64,000 nucleotides of DNA from Cryptosporangium arvum DSM 44712 (GTDB lineage Bacteria; Actinomycetota; Actinomycetes; Mycobacteriales; Cryptosporangiaceae). The stretch covers positions 2,480,001 to 2,544,000 of the forward strand of contig NZ_KK073874.1 in the NCBI RefSeq assembly GCF_000585375.1, given 5' to 3'. The position numbers and the translations under genes are program-made. This document shows positions 1-10,212 of this stretch, one piece after another. Under the pieces are notes generated by a model. That model saw only the letters and a program-made list of their open reading frames with translations, searched no databases and was not told where the DNA came from. How positions within the stretch are numbered: the stretch's first letter is position 1; every line of letters begins with the position of its first letter.

Positions 1-2
1 TC

Positions 3-1918
<1,916 letters not shown>

Positions 1919-1972
1919 GGCCTCTGTCCACAGGGAGGAAGCGCCGGGCCGAAGTTGTCGGCGGGGGCTCCT

Positions 1973-1978
1973 AGGATC
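1973..1978 (+). promoter_or_regulatory. -10 hexamer TAGGAT of a probable leaderless recQ promoter
   Basis: TAGGAT fits the actinobacterial TANNNT -10 pattern and ends exactly 6 nt before the GTG at 1985, so transcription would start at or next to the start codon. No clear -35 is seen. This spacing decides in favour of GTG 1985 over the upstream TTG at 1955. Confidence 0.5.
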
Positions 1979-1984
1979 GTTGCC

Positions 1985-3820
1985 GTGGACGCGCCGACTA
2001 CCCCCCTGGACGTGCTGCGCCGAACCTTCGGCTACGACGCCTTCCGCGGCGAGCAGCAAGAGATCATCGACCACCTGGTCGGCGGTGGAGACGCACTCGT
2101 GCTGATGCCGACCGGCGGCGGCAAATCGCTCTGCTACCAGATCCCCGCGCTGGTGCGCGATGGCGTCGGCGTCGTCATCTCGCCGTTGATCGCGCTCATG
2201 CAGGACCAGGTCGACGCGCTGACCGCGCTCGGCGTGCGGGCCGGGTTCCTCAACTCGAGCCAGCAGCTGGAAGAGCGCCGCACGGTGGAGAAGGCGTTTC
2301 TCAGCGGCGATCTCGATCTGCTCTACCTCGCGCCGGAAGCGCTGGCCGGCGGCTCGTCGGCCACCATGCGCCTGCTGGAGCGCGGCTCCATCTCGCTCTT
2401 CGCCATCGACGAGGCACACTGCGTCGCGCAGTGGGGCCACGACTTCCGGCCCGATTACCTGGCCCTGTCGATGCTCCACGAGCGCTGGCCCGAGGTGCCC
2501 CGCATCGCGCTGACGGCCACGGCGACGTCGAACACCCGGGCCGAGATCGCCACCCGCCTCCAACTCGACGACGCCCGGCATTTCGTCGCGAGCTTCGACC
2601 GCCCCAACATCCGGTACCGCATCGCGCCCAAGGCCGAGCCGCGCAAGCAGTTGCTCGAACTGCTGCGCACCGAACACCAGGGCGACGCGGGCATCGTCTA
2701 CTGCCTGTCCCGGGCCTCGGTGGAGAAGACCGCCGATTTCCTGGTCGCGCAGGGTATCCCGGCGCTGCCGTACCACGCCGGCCTCGACTCCCGTACCCGC
2801 TCCGAGAACCAGTCCCGCTTCCTCCGCGAGGACGGGCTGGTCATGGTCGCGACGATCGCGTTCGGCATGGGCATCGACAAGCCGGACGTGCGGTTCGTCG
2901 CACACCTCGACCTGCCGAAGTCGGTCGAGGGTTACTACCAGGAGACCGGCCGGGCCGGGCGGGACGGGCTGCCGTCCACGGCCTGGCTCGCCTACGGCCT
3001 GCAGGACGTCGTCCAGCAGCGCAAGATGATCGACGGCTCCGAGGGCGACCTGGCCCACCGCCGGATGCTGGCCCAGCACCTCGACGCGATGCTGGCACTG
3101 TGCGAGACCGTCGACTGCCGACGGTCGCGGCTGCTGGCCTATTTCGGTCAGGAGGGCACCGCCGAGTGCGGCAACTGCGACACCTGCCTGGAGCCACCCG
3201 AATCCTGGGACGGCACGGTGCCGGCGCAGAAGCTGCTCTCCACGATCGTCCGCCTCGACCGGGAGCGCGGGCAGAAGTTCGGCGCCGGTCAGTCGATCGA
3301 CATCCTGCTCGGGCGGCAGACCGAGAAGACCACCCGCTTCAACCACGACGCGCTGAGCGTCTTCGGCATCGGCACCGAGCTGAGCGAGCCGCAGTGGCGC
3401 GGGGTCGTCCGGCAGCTGCTGGCGCAGGGTCTGCTCGCGGTCGAGGGCGAGTACGGCGTGCTCGGGCTCACCGAGAAGAGCGGGCCGGTGCTCGGCGGCC
3501 AGCGCAAGGTGATGATGCGGCGCGAACCCGAGCGGGTGAAGTCCCGCGGCGGCGGCACGAAGGTCGCCAAGGGCAAGCCCGCGGTGGATCTCGCGCCCGA
3601 AGCCCAGGGCGTCTTCGAGCGGCTGCGTACCTGGCGCGGGGCGGCGGCCAAGGAACAGGGCGTGCCCGCGTACGTCATCTTCCACGACGCGACGCTGCGC
3701 CAGATCGCCACCGATTCGCCGGCGTCGCTGAGCGCGCTGAGTCAGGTCAGTGGCGTCGGCGAGAACAAGCTGGCCAAGTACGGCGAGCAGATCCTGGAGG
3801 TCCTCGCGGAGAGCGCGTGA
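1985..3820 (+). CDS. recQ: ATP-dependent DNA helicase RecQ
   Basis: 611 aa from GTG 1985; a TTG at 1955 would add ten residues. It is a 3'-5' superfamily 2 helicase for recombination and replication repair. Walker A is [16 protein letters not shown] near residues 41-56, the DEAH box lies in [18 protein letters not shown] near 139-156, and helicase motifs IV-VI are present ([32 protein letters not shown]). The zinc-binding cysteines of the RQC region follow (CETVDC, CGNCDTC), then a winged-helix segment. A C-terminal HRDC domain covers roughly the last 75 residues, including [19 protein letters not shown]. The domain order matches bacterial RecQ and no residue is obviously lost. The gene stands alone; the sigma-factor gene downstream has its own ribosome binding site. 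Confidence 0.95.
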   Translation: MDAPTTPLDVLRRTFGYDAFRGEQQEIIDHLVGGGDALVLMPTGGGKSLCYQIPALVRDGVGVVISPLIALMQDQVDALTALGVRAGFLNSSQQLEERRTVEKAFLSGDLDLLYLAPEALAGGSSATMRLLERGSISLFAIDEAHCVAQWGHDFRPDYLALSMLHERWPEVPRIALTATATSNTRAEIATRLQLDDARHFVASFDRPNIRYRIAPKAEPRKQLLELLRTEHQGDAGIVYCLSRASVEKTADFLVAQGIPALPYHAGLDSRTRSENQSRFLREDGLVMVATIAFGMGIDKPDVRFVAHLDLPKSVEGYYQETGRAGRDGLPSTAWLAYGLQDVVQQRKMIDGSEGDLAHRRMLAQHLDAMLALCETVDCRRSRLLAYFGQEGTAECGNCDTCLEPPESWDGTVPAQKLLSTIVRLDRERGQKFGAGQSIDILLGRQTEKTTRFNHDALSVFGIGTELSEPQWRGVVRQLLAQGLLAVEGEYGVLGLTEKSGPVLGGQRKVMMRREPERVKSRGGGTKVAKGKPAVDLAPEAQGVFERLRTWRGAAAKEQGVPAYVIFHDATLRQIATDSPASLSALSQVSGVGENKLAKYGEQILEVLAESA

Positions 3821-3865
3821 ACCTGGCGTCCCGATCCTCCGACTGAACCGGGTGAGGAGGCCGGG

Positions 3866-4387
3866 ATGACCGATGAACTGCTTGTGGTGCGCTCCCAGCT
3901 CGGCGAGCGCGACGCGTTCGCCGACCTGGTGCGCGCCTGGCACGACCCACTGACCAACTACGTCCGGCGCATGCTGGGGGCGGGGCGGTCGGACGACGTC
4001 GTGCAGGAGGTGTGGCTGGCCGTCGTGCGCGGCCTGCCCCGGCTGCGCGACCCGGTCCGCTTCCCGCCGTGGCTGTTCAGCATCGCCCGCCGCGCGGTGA
4101 CGAACCGCCTCCGCGACGAGTACGCCCGCCCGGAACTCGGCGCCGAGGTCGAGGGCGTCGGACCCGACATCGACGATGCCGTGCTCGATCGGGCCGCGGT
4201 GGTGGCGAGTGTGGGCGCGTTACCCGTGCGTGAGCGGGAGGTCGTGGTCCTGTTCTACCTGCTCGACCTGTCCCTGGAGTCCTGCGCCGAGATCTGTGGG
4301 ATCCCGGTCGGCACCGTCAAATCGCGCCTGTCCCGGGGCCGCCGGATGTTGCGCGACGAGTTCACTCAGAAAGGGTTCGCGCGATGA
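3866..4387 (+). CDS. ECF-type RNA polymerase sigma factor
   Basis: 173 aa, typical for a group 4 (ECF) sigma factor. Region 2 spans about residues 15-90 (FADLVRAWHDPLTNYVRRML, DDVVQEVWLAVVRGLPRL, WLFSIARRAVTNRLRD). Region 4 spans about 115-168 (LPVREREVVVLFYLLDLSLE, EICGIPVGTVKSRLSRGRRMLRDE) with the helix-turn-helix that reads the -35 element. GGAGG at 3856-3860 lies just upstream of the ATG. The stop overlaps the start of a four-helix membrane protein in an ATGA junction, so the pair is translationally coupled, which suggests the partner modulates the sigma factor. Which ECF group it belongs to cannot be told from the sequence alone. Confidence 0.9.
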   Translation: MTDELLVVRSQLGERDAFADLVRAWHDPLTNYVRRMLGAGRSDDVVQEVWLAVVRGLPRLRDPVRFPPWLFSIARRAVTNRLRDEYARPELGAEVEGVGPDIDDAVLDRAAVVASVGALPVREREVVVLFYLLDLSLESCAEICGIPVGTVKSRLSRGRRMLRDEFTQKGFAR

Positions 4388-4827
4388 ACGCCGAGGACGT
4401 CGTCTCCCGTCTCGACCGGCGGCTGTCGTTGCGCCGCCGCGTCGCCACCGTGGCCGTGGCGCTGGCCGGTGCCGCGGTCGCCGCGGTCGTTCTCGCCCTC
4501 TGGGCCACCGAACCGCACCTGCCCGCGCGCACCCAGGTGGCGTTCGGCGTGATCGCCGCCGGCGGGCTCGGGTGGGTCGGGTACGGCGCCTGGGTGCTGC
4601 GCCGCCGCACGCCGCTGCTGGCGCTCGACCGGGTCGTCGCCGGCTGGCTGGCGTTGGCGGTCACCATCGCGGTCGGGCTGACCGTCACGGCGATCGCGCT
4701 CTCCCGGGGGCGCGGCGAGTTCACGGTCCTCGCGGGGGCGTTCGTGCTGGTCGCGGCCATCAACGTCGCCCGGGCCCGCGCGTACCGGGGGAAGCTGCTG
4801 CGCCGCAAACGCGAACTGGGCGGCTGA
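4384..4827 (+). CDS. Four-helix membrane protein coupled to the ECF sigma factor
   Basis: 147 aa. After a short basic N terminus (SRLDRRLSLRRR) come four hydrophobic segments at about residues 18-40, 48-72, 82-105 and 110-128. The protein ends in a basic tail (RGKLLRRKRELGG). No cysteine or histidine of a zinc-binding anti-sigma (ZAS) domain is present. The ATG overlaps the sigma-factor stop. A role as membrane-bound modulator or co-regulated target of the sigma factor is inferred from position only; I do not recognise the family. Confidence 0.7.
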   Translation: MNAEDVVSRLDRRLSLRRRVATVAVALAGAAVAAVVLALWATEPHLPARTQVAFGVIAAGGLGWVGYGAWVLRRRTPLLALDRVVAGWLALAVTIAVGLTVTAIALSRGRGEFTVLAGAFVLVAAINVARARAYRGKLLRRKRELGG

Positions 4828-4887
4828 CGGGTGTATCAGCGGGCCGCGGTCCGGCTCTGTCTCCGGGAGAACCCCGGGGAGGGATCG

Positions 4888-5121
4888 ATGGAGCACACCG
4901 AGCGGCTGGCGATCGTCCGGCTCGCGGCCACGTACCACGACACGCTGGGACGGGTACAGACCGCGACCCAACTGGACGCCGTCCTCCGGCTGGGTCGCGA
5001 GCTGTCCACCACACTCCCGGCCGATCAGGCCGAACTCTTCGCCCGCCTCTGCCGAGCCCGCGACGCAGCCACCCGAGGAGCCGCCGGGCGCATCCCTCAC
5101 CCCCGCAAACCCTCCAACTAG
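4888..5121 (+). CDS. Small hypothetical protein (77 aa)
   Basis: The ATG at 4888 is preceded by GGGGAGGG (4876-4883) at good spacing; a GTG at 4831 in the same frame lacks such a site and would add 19 unconvincing residues. The sequence is helical and charged (HTERLAIVRLAATYHDTLGR, DAVLRLGRELSTTLPADQAE, FARLCRARDAATR) with no signal peptide or membrane segment. It lies 60 nt downstream of the membrane protein and may be the last gene of the sigma-factor operon. Family not recognised. It ends at the edge of a long repeat-rich stretch. Confidence 0.55.
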   Translation: MEHTERLAIVRLAATYHDTLGRVQTATQLDAVLRLGRELSTTLPADQAELFARLCRARDAATRGAAGRIPHPRKPSN

Positions 5122-5183
5122 CTCCCCACAGCTAGTTCCCCACAGCGCGCTGCGCGGCGGTGGCACTCGGCGCGCTTCAGCGG

Positions 5184-5362
5184 TGGCGCGTTGCGGGGTG
5201 ATGGCGCGTTGCGGAGTGACGGCGCGTTGTGGGGTGGCGGCGCGTTGTGGGTGTGCTGCGATGGCACGCTGCGGTGGCGCGTTGCGGGCCGTGTGGCGGT
5301 GGCGCGTTGCGGGCTGTGCGGCGGTGGCGCGCTGTGTGCTGTGCGGCGATGGCATTCTGCGG
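5184..5362. repeat. Degenerate tandem repeat, unit GGCGCGTTGCGG plus variable spacer
   Basis: Nine copies of GGCGCGTTGYGG or a close variant start at 5184, 5203, 5221, 5239, 5263, 5275, 5301, 5326 and 5351. Spacing is 18-19 bp for the first copies and 25 bp for the last ones, so two unit lengths are mixed. The array makes open frames on both strands because it is GC-rich without stops; these are not convincing genes. The short irregular unit and lack of unique spacers exclude a CRISPR array. Confidence 0.75.
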
Positions 5363-6146
5363 CCCGTGTGGCGACCGAGTCCCGAGAAGGCGCCTGCAGT
5401 TGACCGATCCGTGATCAGTGCACTGACCACTCGGGATCAACGGTTCAAGGGCGCGGGCCGCACAGTTCCTGGCCCGACGACAGCTTCCCGGGCCTACGCC
5501 GATTTCCCGGCCCTACCGCAGCCTGCTTAGGCCCGAGAACGGTCGAGACCCCCAGAACTCGTGGAGGTCGAGGCAGCGAACCCGGCCGTAGTCAGCGGTC
5601 AGCGCTCCGTACCGCGCCAGCGCTCCGCCCCGCCCGGCCCCGTGCTCGTGACGCGTCGTGTCCCGTGCTGCGACAGCGCCCCGCGCCCTGCACTCCTGCG
5701 CTGCGTCTGTGCTACTGCGCGCGCTCTTATGGTCCCGTGCCGTTCCCCGTGCCGTGCCTCGTGCCGTGCCTCGTGCAGTGCCGTGCCCGTGCCCCGTGCC
5801 CCGCCGCTGCGTTGCGCTCGTGCGTTGCGCCCCGCCCCGCGCTCCGCCCCCATGCCCCGCCCCGCGCTCCGGCTTGCTTCAAGCAGGCGTGTTGCATCGG
5901 CGCCAAGCAGGCGTTTTTCGGTTTGGGGTGGGCAAGCTGGCTGGTTACCGTGGTGATGAGCCCGCACTGTCGATGCGCCCGCCTCTGCGTCGGCGTTGAG
6001 GAAGCCGGCCCAGTTCGAGTCAGGCCGGGTGCGCCTCGCCGGGGTCCGCGGGGTTCCACGGGCCCCGGCTTGAGGGTCGGCGAGGCGAGTCGGACCTGGC
6101 CAGCCGGTCCGTCCTCGTCGTCCTCAACTACCCGGATCGCCCCTCG
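5363..6146. other. Gene-free stretch with a palindrome and pyrimidine-rich repeats
   Basis: No convincing gene is seen. Part of the stretch (about 5590-5880) is built from short C/T-rich words such as GTGCCGTGCC, CCCCGCGCTCCG and GCGCTCCGTACCGC. Positions 5411-5430 hold a nearly perfect palindrome. CAAGCAGGCGT occurs twice near 5880-5915, the second copy followed by a run of five T. The GC skew and word usage differ from the coding DNA on either side, suggesting repeat expansion or decayed sequence. Confidence 0.5.
5411..5430. promoter_or_regulatory. Near-perfect 20-bp palindrome
   Basis: GTGATCAGTGCACTGACCAC contains the perfect 12-bp core TCAGTGCACTGA (5415-5426) and is symmetrical over 20 bp except for one pair. 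It sits in otherwise gene-free DNA, so its target is unclear. It could be an operator left from a lost gene or a stand-alone protein-binding site. Confidence 0.35.
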
Positions 6147-6776
6147 TCAGCCGTAGTCGGGGCGCGTCGCCGCCGATGGCCTGGAGAACTCGTGCCAGAA
6201 CAGCCGGTCGGCGTCGGCCTTCGCTTGCCGCTTATTCGTCCCCGATCGAACGCACCGCGTGTCCGACGGCGGCTGGACCAGCACGGCGTCGAGATCGGCG
6301 ACGTTCGTCGGATCCACGCGGTAGATCCCCTGAACTTCGTTCGTCCGAAGCAACTCGCCGTCCGGCCCGAGGTGTCGTAACGTCCGGCTTCCTCGTGTGG
6401 ACCGGTAGGTCAGGCGCCGCAGGGCCTCTACTGCCATCGGCGCATCCAGACGCAGCGGCGTGCCCTCGCACCCAAGCACGGCCTCGGACATGCAGCTATC
6501 GATCAGAAAGCGCCACTGCGGGAAAGCGTCACTCAACGCGAACACATCGGCGGTGACGAGCCGTTCGACCGTCATCTTTCCGAGGACGAACAGCCGCTTC
6601 GCGGAGACGGTCACCGGATACAGCACGTCGCCGGCGGCTACCCCTGCGCGAGCGAAGCTGGGTAAGGACTGGTGCCGACCTCCGAACAGAATCTCCAGCG
6701 ACGTGCCCGCCTCCGCTCTCGGCTCCGCCGCCTGGCAGCGGCCGCTGGGCCAGAAGACCGTGTAGGCATCGCTCAC
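6147..6776 (-). CDS. Orphan hypothetical protein, possible PUA/EVE-like fold
   Basis: 209 aa from the GTG at 6776. The stretch FARAGVAAGDVLYPVTVSAK followed by RLFVLGKMTVERLV resembles the 'GD..y.v...rrLfliG.m.V' core of EVE/ASCH-type (PUA-like) domains that bind modified bases, but the match is too weak for a firm call. The second half (residues 100-209) contains APMAVEALRRLTYRS and RTLRHLGPDGELLRTNEVQG and has no recognised motif. No membrane segment or signal peptide. A leaderless promoter fits the GTG start. The gene is isolated: repeat-rich non-coding DNA lies on both sides, so it looks like an accessory insertion. Confidence 0.65.
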   Translation of the reverse strand: MSDAYTVFWPSGRCQAAEPRAEAGTSLEILFGGRHQSLPSFARAGVAAGDVLYPVTVSAKRLFVLGKMTVERLVTADVFALSDAFPQWRFLIDSCMSEAVLGCEGTPLRLDAPMAVEALRRLTYRSTRGSRTLRHLGPDGELLRTNEVQGIYRVDPTNVADLDAVLVQPPSDTRCVRSGTNKRQAKADADRLFWHEFSRPSAATRPDYG

Positions 6777-6782
6777 ACCGCG

Positions 6783-6788
6783 AGCCTA
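6783..6788 (-). promoter_or_regulatory. -10 hexamer TAGGCT, leaderless promoter of the orphan gene
   Basis: On the minus strand TAGGCT ends 6 nt before the GTG start at 6776, the same geometry as recQ and several other genes in this window. No clear -35 is visible. Confidence 0.45.
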
Positions 6789-6869
6789 GTTACGACGAGG
6801 GGAACAGGCCCAGGAGGAGGTCGGCTGGAGACGCTGGTTCCTGATCCGAACACGACTCACTCGAATACG

Positions 6870-7157
6870 CCATGCTGCCAGTCGTTTTCCGCGCCCTGCC
6901 CCTGCGTGCCCTGCGCCTCCGCGCCGTCCTTTGTGCTCTCCCGCTCCGCTGGCACCCTTGTGCTCCCGCGCTTCGCTCTGCTCTCCGCACCCAGCTCTTC
7001 GCTCTGCGTCCTGCCCTGTCCGGTGCCCTGCGCTCCGCGCCGGAACAGCCCCGCCCTGCGACAGCCCCGTGCGGCAACGGCCCCGTGCCGGAACAGCCCC
7101 GCGCCGCGACAACCGCGCGCCGGAACAGCCCCGCGCCGCGACAGCCCCGCGCTCCGG
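6870..7157. repeat. C-rich degenerate repeats (GGAACAGCCCCGC and CGACAGCCCCG words)
   Basis: GGAACAGCCCCGC occurs at 7042, 7090 and 7122, alternating with CGACAGCCCCG at 7059 and 7139 and a variant near 7108. The 5' part (6890-7020) consists of pyrimidine-rich words such as CTGCGCTCCGC and GTGCTCCCGC. Frames through this region are artefacts of stop-poor composition. It resembles the tract at 5590-5880 on the other side of the orphan gene. Confidence 0.6.
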
Positions 7158-7163
7158 TGGAAG

Positions 7164-7206
7164 GGATCGATCCGCCGGATGGAAGTGGGGTCCTCCAGAT
7201 GGAGGA
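7164..7206. promoter_or_regulatory. Cluster of small palindromes upstream of the exporter operon
   Basis: GGATCGATCC (7164-7173), the overlapping ATCCGCCGGAT (7170-7180) and the hairpin TCCTCC-AGAT-GGAGGA (7191-7206) lie 95-135 nt before the ABC ATPase start. They could be binding sites for the response regulator encoded in the same operon or part of its leader; this is inference from position and symmetry. Confidence 0.35.
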
Positions 7207-7299
7207 GGTGGGGATCCATCCGTCGGCGACCGGCTGGCGCATGCCCCCGCCGGCGCATTCGCTCGAAGCTAGAGGCACCCCAGAAGGAAGGAGCCCCCA

Positions 7300-8208
7300 A
7301 TGCCCGCCATCACCGCACGCGGACTCCGCAAGAGTTACGCCGGCCGGACCGTCGTCGACGGCATCGATCTGGACATCAACGAGGGCGAGATCTTCGCCGT
7401 CCTCGGCCACAACGGCGCCGGCAAGACCACCACCGTGGAGATGATCTCCGGCGTCCGTCACCGGGACGGCGGCGAGGTCAATGTCCTCGGCCTCGATCCG
7501 GACCGCGACGCCGAGAAGCTGTCGCACCTCGTCGGCGTGCAGCTGCAGGACTCGCAGCTGCCGGACAAGATGCGCGTCAGCGAAGCGATCGAGCTGTACT
7601 CGTCCTTCTACCGCAACCCGGTCGACGGCGGCGACCTGCTCGAGCGGCTGCACCTCACCGAGCACCGCAACCGGCCGTTCGCGAAGCTCTCCGGCGGTCA
7701 GAAGCAGCGCCTGGCGATCGCGCTCGCGCTGGTCGGGCGGCCCCGCGTCGCGGTGCTCGACGAGCTGACCACGGGCCTTGACCCGAAGGCCCGCCGGGAG
7801 ACGTGGGGGCTGATCGAGGGCCTGCGCGACGACGGCGTCACGGTCGTCCTCGTCACCCACTTCATGGAGGAGGCCGAGTTCCTCGCCGACCGCCTCGCGC
7901 TGTTCGAGAACGGGAAGATCGTCACGGTCGACACCCCGGCCGGGCTGATCAACCAGCGGACTGACGGCCGCCAGGAGATCAAGTTCCGCCTCGACGAGGA
8001 CCCCCGCGACGTGATGGACGACTTCCGCGCGCTGGCCGACGTCCGCACCGTCCAGGTGCAGGGCCAGAACATGATCATCACCGGCACCGGCGACGTCATC
8101 CTCGCGGTCACCGCCCACATCGCCCGCGCCGGTCTCACCGCCCGCGACCTGCGCGTCCACCAAGCCACCCTCGACGACGCCCTGCTGACCTCCGGGAGCC
8201 AGTCATGA
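7300..8208 (+). CDS. ABC-2 type exporter ATP-binding protein (DrrA-like)
   Basis: 302 aa. It powers export through the membrane protein encoded immediately downstream. Walker A is GHNGAGKTTT near residues 45-54, the signature LSGGQKQR lies near 129, Walker B is VAVLDELTTGLDP near 149, and the switch His is in VLVTHFMEEAEFLADR. The C-terminal 90 residues (FRLDEDPRDVMDDFRALADV onward) are the regulatory tail typical of DrrA/CcmA-type drug-export ATPases. AGGAAGGAG lies just upstream of the ATG. The stop overlaps the permease start (ATGA at 8205-8208). The substrate is unknown; antibiotic or lipid export is usual for the family. Confidence 0.9.
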   Translation: MPAITARGLRKSYAGRTVVDGIDLDINEGEIFAVLGHNGAGKTTTVEMISGVRHRDGGEVNVLGLDPDRDAEKLSHLVGVQLQDSQLPDKMRVSEAIELYSSFYRNPVDGGDLLERLHLTEHRNRPFAKLSGGQKQRLAIALALVGRPRVAVLDELTTGLDPKARRETWGLIEGLRDDGVTVVLVTHFMEEAEFLADRLALFENGKIVTVDTPAGLINQRTDGRQEIKFRLDEDPRDVMDDFRALADVRTVQVQGQNMIITGTGDVILAVTAHIARAGLTARDLRVHQATLDDALLTSGSQS

Positions 8209-8939
8209 TCAAGACCCTCGTGAAGACCGAGTTCCGCCTCCTGCTGCGTGAGCCGATCCTGCTGCTCTGGACCACCGGCTTGCCGATCATCGCGTTCACG
8301 GTGCTGGCGCTCGTGCCCGGCACCAGCCGCCCCACCGACTCCCTCGGCGGCCTCAGCTACGCGCAGGTCTACCTCGGCGTCATCGCGCTGATCGCGCTGG
8401 CCCTGCTGACGACGATGAGCCTGCCCGCGGTACTCGGCTCCTACCGGGAACGCGGGATTCTCAAGCGACTCTCGGTCACCCCGATGCGGCCCTGGCGCCT
8501 GCTCGCCACCCAGATCGGCATCAACCTGGCCGTCGTGCTCTCCACCGTGGCCGTCATGCTGATCGTCGCCACGCTCACGTTCGACGACGGTTTCCCCGGC
8601 AACCCGCTGGGCTGGCTGATCACGTACCTGCTGGCCGCCGGGTCGCTGCTCGGCCTGGCCGCGCTCGTCGCCGCGCTCGCGCCGTCGTCGAAGGTCGCGA
8701 ACGCGATCACCAGCATCCTGTTCTTCCCGCTGATGTTCTTCGCCGGCCTGTGGATCCCGCTGCAGACGATGCCCGGCTGGCTGCGCACGATCTCGGAGTT
8801 CACGCCGCTGGGCGCGGCGAGCCAGGCCCTGGCGACCTCGATCGACGGCGATTTCCCCGCGGTGAAGTCCCTGCTGGTGCTCCTGGCCTACGCGGTCGTG
8901 TTCATCGGTCTGGCGGTCCGTACCTTCCGCTGGCAGTAG
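8205..8939 (+). CDS. ABC-2 type transporter permease
   Basis: 244 aa with six hydrophobic segments at roughly residues 17-38, 53-75, 100-122, 135-160, 166-185 and 220-240. It belongs to the ABC-2 membrane family: a cytosolic elbow (KTEFRLLLREPILLLWTTG), the central SYRERGILKRLSVTPMRPWR segment, and FFPLMFFAGLWIPLQTMPGW before the last helices. It pairs with the ATPase encoded just upstream to form a half-size exporter that probably dimerises. A two-component system follows after 43 nt, a common arrangement in which the sensor reports the exported or envelope-stressing compound. Confidence 0.88.
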   Translation: MIKTLVKTEFRLLLREPILLLWTTGLPIIAFTVLALVPGTSRPTDSLGGLSYAQVYLGVIALIALALLTTMSLPAVLGSYRERGILKRLSVTPMRPWRLLATQIGINLAVVLSTVAVMLIVATLTFDDGFPGNPLGWLITYLLAAGSLLGLAALVAALAPSSKVANAITSILFFPLMFFAGLWIPLQTMPGWLRTISEFTPLGAASQALATSIDGDFPAVKSLLVLLAYAVVFIGLAVRTFRWQ

Positions 8940-8982
8940 CCGCGGACGTCAGAATGAGCAACGACCCGACGAGGAGGCAGCC

Positions 8983-10212
8983 GTGAGCGCACTGGGGATC
9001 GATCCGGTGGCGGAGCCGAGTCTTCGCCGCTGGATGCCGCTGGCGCTGCTCGCGGCCGCCACCCTGATCGCCGTCGCGGACACGTTGATCCTCGACCGCG
9101 GCCACGAGCGGCTCCCGTTCATCTTCGGTGTCACCGCGTTCACCGCGACCTGGATTCTGGTCTGTCACCCCTCGGTGCGCGACATCCCCTCCACGTACCT
9201 CGTGGTGCGGCTCGTCCTCACCGCGGTCCTCGTCGGACTCAACCCGTGGTACGGCATCTACGCCTGGTACGGGTATGTCGAAGCGCCGAACTACCTGCCC
9301 GAGCGGTTGGTCTACCCGGCGACCGGCGCCTTCGCGCTGATCGCGTCGGCCAGCTACATCGGCGGCTACCCGACCACGCCGGTCCTGATCGTGGTCTGGC
9401 TACTGCTCAGCGCCGGAAGTTTCGCCCTGGTGTGGTACCTGAGCCGGGCGGTCATCAAGTCGCGGGAGCAGGAGATCGAGCGCGCCCACATGCTCGAGGA
9501 GCTCACCGTCACCAACAAGCGTCTGGAAGAGACGCTCGTCGAGAACCGTGGGCTGCAGTCGCAGCTGATCAGCCAGGCCCGCGAAGCCGGTGTGCTGGAC
9601 GAGCGGGCCCGGCTGGCCGGCGAGATCCACGACACGCTCGCGCAGGCCCTGACCGGCATCATCCGCCAGCTCGAGGTCGCCGACCGCGGCGGCGAGCTGG
9701 CTCCGGGCCCACGTCCGCATCTCGACCTGGTCGCCGAGCTCGCCCGCGACGGGCTCGCCGAGGCCCGCCGGTCCCTCCGTGCGTTACGCCCTGGTCAGCT
9801 GGAAGGATCAACACTTCCGCAAGCCATCGGCGACGTCGCCCAGCGCGCCGGCCTGCCGGTGGAGGTCGACGTCGCGGGGGCCGTTCGGGTGCTCCCGCCG
9901 GACCAGGAGGTCGTTCTGCTGCGCACGGTGCAGGAAGCGCTGACAAACGTGACGAAACACGCGGGCGCCACGCGGGTCGGGGTGACGCTCACCTACTTCG
10001 AGGACGCGGTGACGCTCGACGTCCGCGACGACGGGGTGGGGTTCGAGCCGGACACGGTCGGCATGCGCGCGGACGGCACCGGCCTGGGCCTCACCGCGAT
10101 GCGCGAGCGCCTGGCCCGCGTCGACGGGTCGCTGGTCGTGGAGAGCGCTCCGGGCGAGGGCACCGCGCTGGTGGCGACGCTGCCCGCCGCGTCGAAAGTG
10201 GAGGTCGTGTGA
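8983..10212 (+). CDS. Sensor histidine kinase (NarL/DesK type)
   Basis: 409 aa from the GTG at 8983 behind GAGGAGG. Five or six membrane helices fill residues 17-155 with very short loops, so sensing is probably within the membrane. A coiled-coil (SREQEIERAHMLEELTVTNK onward, 160-200) leads to the HisKA_3 domain with phospho-acceptor His216 in ARLAGEIHDTLAQALTG. The HATPase_c domain follows with N-box VQEALTNVTKHAGA and G-box DDGVGFEP and GTGLGLTAMRERL. The cognate regulator overlaps its stop (GTGTGA at 10207-10212). Together with the exporter this looks like a DesKR- or LiaRS-like drug or envelope stress module. Confidence 0.93.
   Translation: MSALGIDPVAEPSLRRWMPLALLAAATLIAVADTLILDRGHERLPFIFGVTAFTATWILVCHPSVRDIPSTYLVVRLVLTAVLVGLNPWYGIYAWYGYVEAPNYLPERLVYPATGAFALIASASYIGGYPTTPVLIVVWLLLSAGSFALVWYLSRAVIKSREQEIERAHMLEELTVTNKRLEETLVENRGLQSQLISQAREAGVLDERARLAGEIHDTLAQALTGIIRQLEVADRGGELAPGPRPHLDLVAELARDGLAEARRSLRALRPGQLEGSTLPQAIGDVAQRAGLPVEVDVAGAVRVLPPDQEVVLLRTVQEALTNVTKHAGATRVGVTLTYFEDAVTLDVRDDGVGFEPDTVGMRADGTGLGLTAMRERLARVDGSLVVESAPGEGTALVATLPAASKVEVV

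Noticed and set aside
1955-1984. TTG start for recQ
   Set aside because: GTG at 1985 has a -10 hexamer at the exact leaderless distance and gives the usual RecQ N terminus.
5184-5362. CRISPR array
   Set aside because: Units are 12-25 bp, adjacent and degenerate, with no unique spacers and no cas genes.
5183-5530. Possible Ala/Cys/Arg-rich repeat protein in the 5.2-kb repeat array
   Set aside because: Open frames exist in several phases and both strands, no ribosome site precedes them, and the period is not a multiple of three.
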